Shown: in pieces, positions 50,351 to 59,098 of the stretch
How positions within the stretch are numbered: the stretch's first letter is position 1
How the letters are laid out: each line of letters starts with the position of its first letter
NCBI GenBank assembly: GCA_943789485.1
Contig: CALSUH010000005.1
Coordinates: 248,001 to 312,000, forward strand
DNA from: an uncultured Pseudomonadales bacterium
Lineage (GTDB): Bacteria; Pseudomonadota; Gammaproteobacteria; Pseudomonadales; Pseudohongiellaceae
Reading direction: 5' to 3'
DNA length: 64,000 nt
Program-made: the position numbers and the translations under genes
Notes under the pieces: generated by a model
The model's input: the letters and a program-made list of their open reading frames with translations, nothing else
What the model was told of the DNA's origin: nothing
The model's database searches: none

Positions 50351-51061
50351 CTAAAGCTCCTTACTCCCCTCAGCTAGTTGTTTAAGAGCAGTCATGTCGG
50401 TGATCAATAAACTGGCTGGACCGGCGCGTTGCACAACTTTCTGATTCTGCAATTTCTGAAACACACGCGTGACGGTCTCTCGGCTCACGTTTAGCATGAT
50501 GGCGATCTCTTGATGGGTGGGCGGATTGCTTATAGCAGGAAGCTTATGAGGGATGCCGTTTCCTTCGGCTCCGTCGTCTACAAGGGACCACAGCTGGCAA
50601 CAGACGCGCTGTGATACGTTTGGCAGGCCAAGCAGTGTGCGCTGCTCAGTCATCTGCCGCACTCGCGCGGCGAGCTTGCGACCCAGCATATTCACCACGC
50701 TAGCATCACGCAGCATGACCTCTCTGATACTTTCAATAGGTATGTTTACAACTACACTGGGGTCAGGGCGATGATATATTCTGGCTGGTTGCCCTCATCA
50801 AAAAGCCCTAGTTCGCCGCAGAAGTCGCCAGGTTCGACAGAAATAGAGACCAACTTCGCGCCCATCGATGGTAAAATCGACGCCCTGCAGCCGCCCTTCA
50901 AACAGGAAGCACATGTGCTCTTCACGAACACCGGCATTGAGTACGATGCCACGCCGGGCAAACTTCTTAAGCGTAGACTGCCCGGCAAGCTGGTTAAGCA
51001 GCTTGCCAGGCAAGGACTTAAAAAGAGGGAAGCTGCTTAATAGTTCGGGGGTTACCGCCAT
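50351..51061 (-). pseudogene. Crp/Fnr-family transcription regulator, frame broken twice
   Basis: Cyclic-nucleotide-type regulator. The cNMP-binding domain starts at ATG 51061 (SSFPLFKSLPGKLLNQLAG) and reaches GELGLFDEGNQPEYIIALTP in a second frame. The helix-turn-helix is in a third piece, with recognition helix SRETVTRVFQKL, which keeps the R-E-x-x-x-R contacts of E. coli CRP. The frame shifts near 50840 (one extra base) and near 50760 (one base missing); corrected length is about 237 residues. The cAMP-contact arginine (R82) is not conserved. A CRP-like operator lies 100 bp upstream. Confidence 0.85.
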
Positions 51062-51161
51062 GAACTTCTGATCCAGAGGTCACTGGGCGGCGCTGTAGTC
51101 GCCGTTGCCGGTCATTATAAGTGCTTGAAACCTAATAGCAAATGGGAGTATTTTGGCTTCA

Positions 51162-51177
51162 TGTGATTGGCGTCACT
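51162..51177. promoter_or_regulatory. CRP-type operator upstream of fecR and the crp-like gene
   Basis: TGTGATTGGCGTCACT matches the CRP consensus TGTGA-N6-TCACA at nine of ten half-site positions. It lies between the divergent Crp-like gene and fecR. A -10-like hexamer, TATCTT, begins at 51199, 37 bp after the operator start, so the operator centre would be near -41.5 for a start close to 51211. Confidence 0.75.
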
Positions 51178-51198
51178 TGCAGTTAATCGGGTTTAGAG

Positions 51199-51204
51199 TA
51201 TCTT
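51199..51204 (+). promoter_or_regulatory. Candidate -10 element for the fecR operon
   Basis: TATCTT, 37 bp from the start of the CRP-type operator to the start of the hexamer. No good -35 is visible, which fits an activator-dependent class II promoter. The same spacing occurs before the secreted-protein gene. Confidence 0.5.
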
Positions 51205-51274
51205 CTCCAGCTAACTAGGCAAGTTGTGTTTCCGCTCCATGACATCCTTCCTAGGAAACAAGAGAATTAAGACA

Positions 51275-52702
51275 ATGAAACTAAGCAAAATAGCCACTAC
51301 AGCTAGGCCCAATGGGTTCTTCGGCAGATTGATTTCAATCTTTGGTCGATTTGCGGCTGTATCTGCCCTCTTTCTTTGGAGCGTTTCAGCCTTCAGCTAG
51401 TGCGGCAGGTAGCAGATCGGCGGTCGTGGGCGAAGTCAGCCTGGTACTCGGTAAAGCCTACTCTGTTGAGCGAAGGTAAGCCTCGGAAGCTGGTCGAAGA
51501 CGGGCAGCCAGATTCGCGCCAGCGACCAGATTTGACCCAAACCAATGGCCATGTGCATATCCGCTTTGTAGACGAGGCTCTGGTTAGTGTGAGGCCAGAC
51601 AGTCAGCTTGAAATTATCAGCTATGACTATGATTCAGAGCATCCTGAAAAGTCCTCAATCAAATTCAATCTGATTGAAGGTATCGCTCGCTCTATTTCTG
51701 GAGAAGGCGCAAAGGCTGCGCGTTCTCGCTATCGCCTAAATACGCCAATCGCTGCTATCGGGGTTCGGGGTACCGACTTTGTGGTTAGCGTTACCGAGCA
51801 GAGCACGCGCGCACTGGTGAATCAGGGGGCTATTGTAATGGCGCCTTATTCAGCGGAATGCACTGCCTCGGCTATCGGGCCCTGTGCTACTAATGCGGTG
51901 GAGCTAACAGACAGCGCATTGCAGATGCTTGAATTTGAAGGCACAGCGCGGGTGCCGCGATTGATTCCGGCACCCCATGAAAGAGAGCCGGGCACTCATG
52001 CGCGAAGAAGTTCAGCTTGCCTCTAGCAGATGACACATCTCAAGACGACGCGGTTGTCGCTGACAACGATGCCTACCTGGAAAATGTCACTGCATTAAAG
52101 GCTACAAAGCAAGTGGCTGACGATTGGCCGAGACTTGGCGACCGAACTTGGCGATGATTGCTCGACTTCACTCCCAAAGCACAGCTCGCGAGCTCTGAAT
52201 TGACGAATCGCCAGATGGCATGGGGTCGTTGGGCTTCTGAGCCCAGTGCGCAGGAGCGCATAACGCTGAGCTACGCAGAGGCGAGAATCTGGCCGCAAGG
52301 TTACCGTGGGCAATAGTGAATACGCTTTGTTTCGAACCGAAGGCCCCCGGCCTCAGGTTGAGCAGGGCTTGGGCCCAGTCAGCTTTTCTCTGGCTAGTGC
52401 GCAGGCGTTTTACAATTCCGAAAGCGGTATCGTGGCGATGCAAGTGAACAGAGGAAATCTCGCTATCGATTTTGATAAAAGTAGTTTCACGACTGAGCTA
52501 AACCTGAATCATATCAGCACGGGGTTTGTCGACTTCACGGCAAGCGGCACTATTTCTGACCGGGGCTATTTCAATGCAATCGCCGATACTCAGCGCCTAG
52601 GCCGGGGCGGTTACTACCGATGGTAGCGAGGCTGGCTACTTTTTTGAGAAACAATTGGAAAGCGGCAGTATCAATGGTCTAACGCTTTGGGATGCTAAAT
52701 AG
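51275..52702 (+). pseudogene. FecR-domain envelope protein, multiple frameshifts
   Basis: N-terminal signal or anchor (RLISIFGRFAAVSALFLW), then a FecR domain with the hallmark TPIAAIGVRGTDFVVSV in the frame that is open over 51376-52026, and a C-terminal region that ends GSINGLTLWDAK just before 52702. At least eight one-base indels break it, near 51390, 51474, 51510, 51536, 51985, 52025, 52135, 52290 and 52605; each repair joins sensible sequence. FecR-domain proteins of this type are exported and often precede CHASE2 cyclases. The stop is 2 bp before the cyclase ATG. Confidence 0.8.
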
Positions 52703-52704
52703 CC

Positions 52705-54742
52705 ATGCAGCTCTCCGCCCTTTCAACACTACTAGCAAATTCTTTGCAAAAATTACCGCCTATACGGCCTCGTGATGGGCGCTTGCTGGTATTGCTTTTG
52801 GCTGGGATTTTGACTGTTGCTTTAAATTTCGCTTTTAGTGATGCGCTTAAAACCGTGGAAGAGCGTCTCGGTGTGATGGGTTGGACCTTAACTACAGACG
52901 ACGCTATCGAAGAGCGCATCACATTGGTTACTATCGATGAAAAAAGCTTGGCCGAAGTCGGCCCCTGGCCTTGGCCTCGGCAGGAACTTGCGCGCCTGGT
53001 CAATGCCATTGATGAGGCAGGCGCCCAACTACAAATTCACGATGTGTTTTTGGCGGAGCCCAAGGACGGAGATGCTGGATTAGTCGCTGCCTTGGAGTCT
53101 TCGCGCGGGGCGGTGCTAGCGCAGGTGCCGATTCTCCAGTCCGAGCAGACGGCGCGCGTGGGTGCTATGTCGCATGCGCTGACTGCTGTTAGCTGCGGTG
53201 CACAGCCGCCTGGAGCGAGCTCTGGAATATCGCTGCCTAGCACCCAAAATTATATCGCCAGCCACGCTGGGTTTTCAGCAATTTCCAAGGGCCATATCAC
53301 GCCTATCGTGGCGAGCGACGGTTCTATACGTCAGTTTCCAGCATTAATTTGCGTCGACGGCATGCCCTACCCTGCACTCGCTATTAGCGCTTTATTAGAG
53401 GCAACCAATAGCGTGGATTGGAACGCCAGCGTACGCGCTGACACGTCATTTTTTGGCCCCGAATTCCGCTTACAGCTCGATGCCTACCCCGGCCTTAACA
53501 TTCCGCTTGATAGCCAGGGCAATATTCGTATTTCCTATAAGCAAGCGCCGAATAATTTCCGGGCAGTGTCGGCATCCGATGTAATGTCAGGGAATATAGA
53601 GCCGGGACTATTTGAAAACACTTGGGTATTGGTTGGCGCAACCGCATTGAGTATGGGTGATATCGTTCCCACGCCCTACAGTGGAGCGACTCCCGGCGTC
53701 GAGTTACAGGCGCGCATTTTGAGTAGTTTGCTGGATGCACAGATGCCCTATACCCCGCGTTCCGCAAACTGGCTATTGGGGTTTATTAGCATTTGCATTG
53801 CCTTGGTTTTACTTAAACTGGCTGCAGCGCCAGCTCGCGTGTCCGCCTACGGGCTGCCTATCGCAGGCGTAGTTTTCCCTGTGCTTGTACTTACACTGCA
53901 TATTCAGATGCTCAGCAGCAGTGAAGTCTGGATGGGATGGTTGTTTCCCGCACTGTATAGCCTGCTCGCTGCAAGCTTACTGCTGCTGTTAGAGCAGAGC
54001 CGTGTACGAGTCGAGCGTAGTCGGGTGTATGGCAACCTAAGCAGCTATCTGCCACTGGATATTGCAAAGGAGATTGCTTATACCTTGCCCAGTTCGGCGA
54101 TTAACGCAAAGCGTTGTGATGTCACTCTATTGAGCGCTGATCTTCGAAATTTCGCCGCCTTTAGTGAATCACGACCCCCTGAAGAGTCGGCCGCGGTATT
54201 ACATTTTTTCTTTGTGCGCGCCACAGCAATCGTCGAGCAGCACGGCGGCCGCGTACACGAATTTAAGGGAGACAGTGTCCTGGCAGTTTGGGACGGACAG
54301 CATCGCGAGGCAGCGCTACAAGCGTTGCTAGCAGCGCAGGGTATGCAAGAGGCGATTGATCAAGACATGTTAACGCCGCAGTCGGCCAGTCACTCTGGAG
54401 CCACTGGCCTTGGGTATTGGCATTGAGCAAGGGCCTGCTTTAATTGGTTCTATAGGGCCTGCACATCGCCGCAGCCACTCTCTATTGGGTGACACAGTGA
54501 CCATTACCTTACGTGTTCAAGAATTAACACAAGAGCTAGCGCAGCCCATCCTGATTGGGGAATGTGCGGCACGCCAGCTTAATGACCAACAGCTTATCTC
54601 CCAAGGCAGCTATTTGCTAAGTGGCTTGAGAATTCCCCATACCTTGTTCGCTCCGGCAATTTCAGAGCTGGCGCAAGGCAAGAAGAAAAGCACTAAACGG
54701 ATGCCGCCTAAGCTAAAAGTGGTTGCCGGGAACAGAGATTGA
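52705..54742 (+). pseudogene. CHASE2-domain adenylate/guanylate cyclase, one frameshift
   Basis: Membrane receptor cyclase. After an N-terminal helix (about 28-48) comes an extracytoplasmic CHASE2 domain (about 60-340, with VTIDEKSLAEVGPWPWPR), then three membrane helices (about 350-430) and a class III cyclase domain. The metal aspartates are in LLSADLRNF and HEFKGDSVLAVW. The frame is clean to 54385, then shifts once, and continues as LEPLALGIGIEQGPALIGSIG to 54742. Corrected length is about 678 residues. Product, cAMP or cGMP, cannot be told; the cyclase could feed the Crp-like regulator next to it. Confidence 0.88.
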
Positions 54743-54910
54743 GCGCCCCATTTCTTGTGACTTCTTAATCTTCTCGATTATTAGCCTAGTGTGGCTGTTA
54801 CAGTGAATTGCTGTGTTGTATCAATCGATGTGATCCCAGATAATCCCGCCATGTTTCATAATCGGCTTTTACTTGGCAAACCCAACGTCCTAACAGGGCT
54901 GTCAGGCGCT

Positions 54911-56240
54911 ATGCCGCGATTTTTTTGCACTGCACTTCTCTTTATCGTCTCTTTTGGCCTTGTAACCGTATCATCGAATGCCAGCGCAGAATGCCCTGAC
55001 CTGACGCCTTACTACCCCCGGTGCCGATGTTAATTGGCCCTCGCTAAGCCAGCAGCTCGAACCGATGTCCTCAGAATGTCTGGAAAGCTCAGAGTTTTAC
55101 GCATTGCTCGGCGCTGCAAAGCTGAATAGCGGGGATATAGCGGATGCTTTTGAGTCGCTGGAGCGTGCCCTCTTGTTAGAGCCTGAAAATGGCGCGGCCC
55201 AAATGGACTATGCGCAGGCACTTTACTTACAGGGCCAGTTGTTCTCGGCACTGGAGATCAATGACGCTCTGCTTGCGCGTGAAGATCTGCCAAGCAACCT
55301 TGAGGGAATAGTTCTGCAGCGCCAAAAATCCTGGCGCGCACTCACCACTGAGCGCAGCGGCCAGCTAGATATACTGGCAGGCCACGATAACAATCTAAAT
55401 GGTGCGCCGGGCCCGAGTCAACTGACTTTGACGCTCTCCGGTGACCCCATCGTGCTGCCCCTGAACAAAGAATTCAGGCCCCAAAGCGGCCCGTATATGA
55501 ATTTCCGCTTGGGGGGGCGCTATCGACAGCTGGGCCCGAATTATCAGCATAACTGGCTAACGGAGGTAAGGGGCAGGCTAAGCGAGGATTCCGAGTCTGA
55601 TTTGCTGCAATTCGATAGTCGCTACTCCTTTATCAGGCCAGGGCGCAGACAGAGCTGGCAAGTAAACACCGGCATTACGCATTTGCAATTTGGTGGCAGT
55701 TCTCTCTATACCGGCTTGGACGTCAGTGCTCGGTATCAGCGGGCCACCGGCTTAAGTTGCAAGCCCTATTATCAGATGGCTACACAGTATCAATTATTTC
55801 ACAATCAGCGTCAGCTTACTGCGCTTGAAAGCAAGGCCGGTGTTGGCATGAACTGCCCGAGAAGCAGTAGCTGGGGCAATTACCAGGTCAGCACAGAGTT
55901 AAGCCTGCTATCCAACACGGGAATTGAGCCTGAGCGTCCTGGCGGCAATAGAGACGGCTGGCTGGCGAGCATCGACTGGCAAATAGATTTGCCGTTAGGT
56001 GAATTTCGCAGCCAGCTAGGTTACACCGAACTTAATGACACAGATGGCTACAGCCCGCTGTTGGCCGATGGCGCGCAGCGTTGGCTGCGTCGAAGTTATG
56101 TGCTGCTGCAGTACCGCAGGCCGCTAGTTGAGGGCACGACTTTGCTTGTTAATCTGTTCCATCAAGACCAGCACAGCAATTTGGAGCTATTCCAGAGCAT
56201 TGATAGCACCATAGAAATAGGCATTAGCCTTGCCTTGTAG
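54911..56240 (+). pseudogene. TPR plus beta-barrel outer-membrane protein, one frameshift
   Basis: Signal peptide (FFCTALLFIVSFGLVTVSSNASA), a short TPR-like helical part (ALLGAAKLNSGDIADAFESL, then LEPENGAAQMDYAQALYLQG), and a C-terminal part of alternating strands ending in the outer-membrane-type IEIGISLAL. The layout resembles Slam (DUF560) and related barrel translocators, but I cannot assign it to a family. A single extra C near 55017 in a run of C breaks the frame: removing it joins PYYPGADVNWPS. An upstream in-frame ATG is at 54851. It follows the cyclase by about 110-170 bp. Confidence 0.75.
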
Positions 56241-56440
56241 GGAATTCTCGCCGAATAGTATTTTTAGAAACTCTTTCAAAAATAACGCGTTAGCGCCTAA
56301 GGTTAAGTGAAAATAGAGTATTATTCAGTTGTCATGGGTCCCAATGTTAGGTAAACTTCCCCAGTTAATTGCACAGCTGCCGACACAAAGTCAGCAACTA
56401 GTGCGATGCTCGAGTACAGCACTAGGGTAATTTCTTTTGG

Positions 56441-56456
56441 TGTGATTGGAATCACA
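56441..56456. promoter_or_regulatory. Perfect CRP-type operator before the secreted-protein gene
   Basis: TGTGATTGGAATCACA is a perfect TGTGA-N6-TCACA dyad and shares TGTGATTGG with the operator at 51162. A -10-like TATGCT begins 37 bp downstream of its start, again placing the operator centre at about -41.5. Confidence 0.85.
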
Positions 56457-56477
56457 AACCAGAGGCACTGCCTTAAG

Positions 56478-56483
56478 TATGCT
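56478..56483 (+). promoter_or_regulatory. Candidate -10 element for the secreted-protein gene
   Basis: TATGCT, 37 bp from the operator start, would place transcription start near 56490, about 78 bases before the ATG at 56568. The leader ends in an AAGGAG ribosome-binding site, 6 bases from the ATG. Confidence 0.5.
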
Positions 56484-56567
56484 TGCAATACCGATATGTG
56501 GTCATAAGCTATTTTTGGCATGTCTCGATCGGAAACAACAAAACTAGAACATTTCAAGGAGTCATAA

Positions 56568-58758
56568 ATGGCTACAGCAGCAGAACACACAGAGTATTAT
56601 TCAACTGGTAGTAGGTATGGTAGATGCCGCCCCCGGTGCAGACATTCTTGCCGAACTAGAAGCAACTGGTTGACGGCTAGGCATGACAATTGAAGAGGTG
56701 GCGATAGCCATCACTGCAAATCCAGCTTGGAGTGGCGATACGGGTCTTTTCCCTGACTACTTGCCAAACGCACAATTCGCAGAGGCCTTTCTGACGCAAC
56801 TTCTTAGTGAGGAAGTCACAGCAGACTACCTGGAAGCAGCTATTGTCGAAATGACAGCTTCGCTAAATGCTGGCGATTCTCGCGGTGCAACTATAAACGC
56901 CGCCATCGACGCACTTGCGGCCACCGATTCAGCAGATGAGGATCTAGGTAATGCCGCAGCTGCCTTGGCTAACAAGACAGAGGTTGCTACCTACTACTCA
57001 GTAGAGCAAATGCAAAGTTCTGCCGATCTTGACGACCTAATGGCAGTAGTCATGGACGTAACTAGCGACGAAGACGCGGTAGCAGACGGCGAAACTGCTG
57101 TTGATGATGCCATTGCAGCTGAGACGCCTCTACTTTCTAACCTTGCCGATTTGGCAGACGCACAAGCAGCTGTTGATGCGTTCTTGCTTGCAGCAGGCCA
57201 AACTGAAGCGACTGAAGCTGCTGATCCACCTACCGATGTTCCAACACTTACTGCAACTTACGGCGCGGCTCTTATCGCTACAGATGGCGAGGTCGCTGGT
57301 GCTTATGCCGCGGCTACACCGACAGTTCAGGCGGCGCTACTTGCCGCTCAACAAGCTGTTAATGACGCTGCCCGAGATGATTTGCAAGATGACGTAGACG
57401 ATGCTAACGATGAAATTGATGACGTAACAGGTTTGGCTGCGGCTGCGGCTGCTGCTACTTCTGCCGCGGATGCAGCAGCTGCTGCAGCAGTCGGGAATGC
57501 TCTAAACGATATTCAATTAATCGCCGCCGTGGCTAATTACGATCTTCAACTTACTGCTAACGTTGGTGTTGTAACAGCCTCTGGCGCTGGTATCGTGACA
57601 GCCGTTGCTGATGCTGGAGCTGCAGCCCTGATCCAAACAAACACTGGTGGATCGCTTGAACTAGTATTCGGTATTACCGAAACAACTAACCCTGGCGTTA
57701 CAGCGTTGCTGGCTGCATATGTATCTAATAATGCGGCACAATCAGCTGTCAATACAGCTAATGCGACTTCGGCTGTGCTTACTCAGGCAGCAGCATCGCT
57801 TGACCTTGGTGATCAAGCTAACACTGCCACTGCTCTTGCTAATCTTACTGCTGGTTTCACTATAGGAACTCCTGCCGCTGCAACCGCGAGCAATGCAGAA
57901 GTTGTTGCGGAAGTTGCTGCATTAACTGCAGCGGAAGACGCCGGTCAGGAAGCTTTATCTGATGACATTGGCGACATTGCGTTCGACACTGATAACGCCA
58001 CCACTCAAGGACTTCTTACAGCCCTTACTGCTGCTGCTGGTGCTTTTATCACCGGCGCGGAAGCAACTGCTATTAACAACGCTTTTGCCGCAGTGACTGT
58101 GAGCGATCAAGCCACAACTGATCTTGCTATTGCAGGTGCACAGGCAGTTTTAGGAGTTGCCGTTAATGCGGGTGGTGCTCTAGAACTATTTACCGACCTT
58201 ATCGCCGCATATGACGCAGAAGAATTGGGTGATACGCCATTGATTGATGATCTAGACGACGCAGAAACCGCTCTAGATACTCATGTGACCACCGTTGATG
58301 AGCCTCTTGCAGAGGCAGTTGCTGACGAAGTAGCGGCTGGCACTGCAGTTTTGACAATCACAGGGCTTAATCTAGCTCTAGCTGCAGCCGAGGCGGCGTT
58401 AGCTGAGCAGGATGTCAGTGTTTCAACAATTGTCGCGGAACAAGATGCTACTGATGATAACGACGCATACCTTCTTGGTACAGCTGGCGGCACTATCGAT
58501 GGATTTGGTGACGATGGCGACGATGTGATTTACATTGGTGAAGATGCTTATGTAATCAATATTGGCGACGTAGATGAGGGCGATGATACTGTTCTCGAAG
58601 TCTTCTTGGACGAGTCTGCTGGCGGCGATACAACACTTAGCATCGAAACTTCTGTATTTGGCGGCAGCGCGGCCGAACCAGAAGTAATTGTGGTTGTACT
58701 AACAGGTGTAGCAGCAGCCGATATCTCTATTGACACTGATGGATTCATTGTCGCCTGA
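56568..58758 (+). pseudogene. Acidic, cysteine-free type I secreted protein (S-layer or adhesin-like), N-terminus broken
   Basis: The likely start ATG 56568 follows AAGGAG. MATAAEHTE then shifts frame near 56595, and a TGA at about 56671 interrupts ATG*RLGMT; deleting three single bases there restores T-V-D-A-G-M and joins the long frame from 56683. That frame (691 residues) has one Lys, two Arg, no Cys and very many Ala, Asp and Thr. It carries an N-terminal helical domain of a kind found in type I substrates (GMVDAAPGADILAELEA, ANKTEVATYYSVE), poly-Ala helices, and a C-terminal part with GFGDDGDDVIYIG and a tail ending DTDGFIVA, consistent with an uncleaved C-terminal export signal. Confidence 0.75.
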
Positions 58759-58848
58759 TAGAGAGTGTTTGAATCTTGAAGGTGAATTTTCGTCCGTAAT
58801 TTGGATGAATAAGTAGCCGTGGTATTTTATTCAAGAGACTAAAGATTG

Positions 58849-58885
58849 AAAAACCCTCAGTTCATAATGAACTGGGGGTTTTTCT
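58849..58885 (+). terminator. Rho-independent terminator after the secreted-protein gene
   Basis: A 13-bp stem, AACCCTCAGTTCA with TGAACTGGGGGTT, has one G-T pair and a TAA loop, and is followed by a T-rich tail (TTTTTCTTTT). It lies about 90 bp after the stop codon. Confidence 0.9.
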
Positions 58886-58925
58886 TTTATGCATTGCAAG
58901 TTTTTAATCTGCCTAAGGCGGTGCC

Positions 58926-58999
58926 TTTGTAGAAGGTCAAACTAAAGCGTAGAATTATCCGTCTAATGAGTAGTTACTTAATTTCCTCTATTAATCTGA
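58926..58999 (+). repeat. Left copy of a 74-bp direct repeat flanking the RAYT unit
   Basis: About 74 bp, starting TTTGTAGAAGGTCAAACTAA, are repeated at 60225-60298 with about ten substitutions and no gaps. The two copies lie just outside the RAYT unit on both sides. Confidence 0.85.
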
Positions 59000-59004
59000 T
59001 AAAC

Positions 59005-59080
59005 GGGACACTAACAACTTAATGGCGTGCTGAGAGTTTCTTGACTACAGTTATTGCATGCCAAGGATTGGTCGATTACA
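59005..59080 (+). repeat. Partial copy of the RAYT left end and first codons
   Basis: GGGACACTAACAACTTAATGG and the following sequence repeat the segment at 59099-59181, including ATGCCAAGGATTGGTCG, the first codons of the transposase gene (MPRIGRLH). The copy lacks one 8-bp CAACTTAA unit and its frame ends after 16 codons. It is a truncated duplicate of the element end. Confidence 0.9.
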
Positions 59081-59098
59081 TATACTGAGGGAAAGAGA

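Noticed and set aside
51376..52026. The 216-codon frame as an independent FecR gene starting at ATG 51376
   Set aside because: Its first 50 residues and last 15 are out-of-frame sequence; the true gene starts at 51275 and ends at 52702.
56660..56690. TGA in the N-terminal part of the secreted protein as a recoded (selenocysteine or readthrough) codon
   Set aside because: Three nearby extra bases explain it, removal restores a normal sequence, and the surrounding genes carry similar indels.
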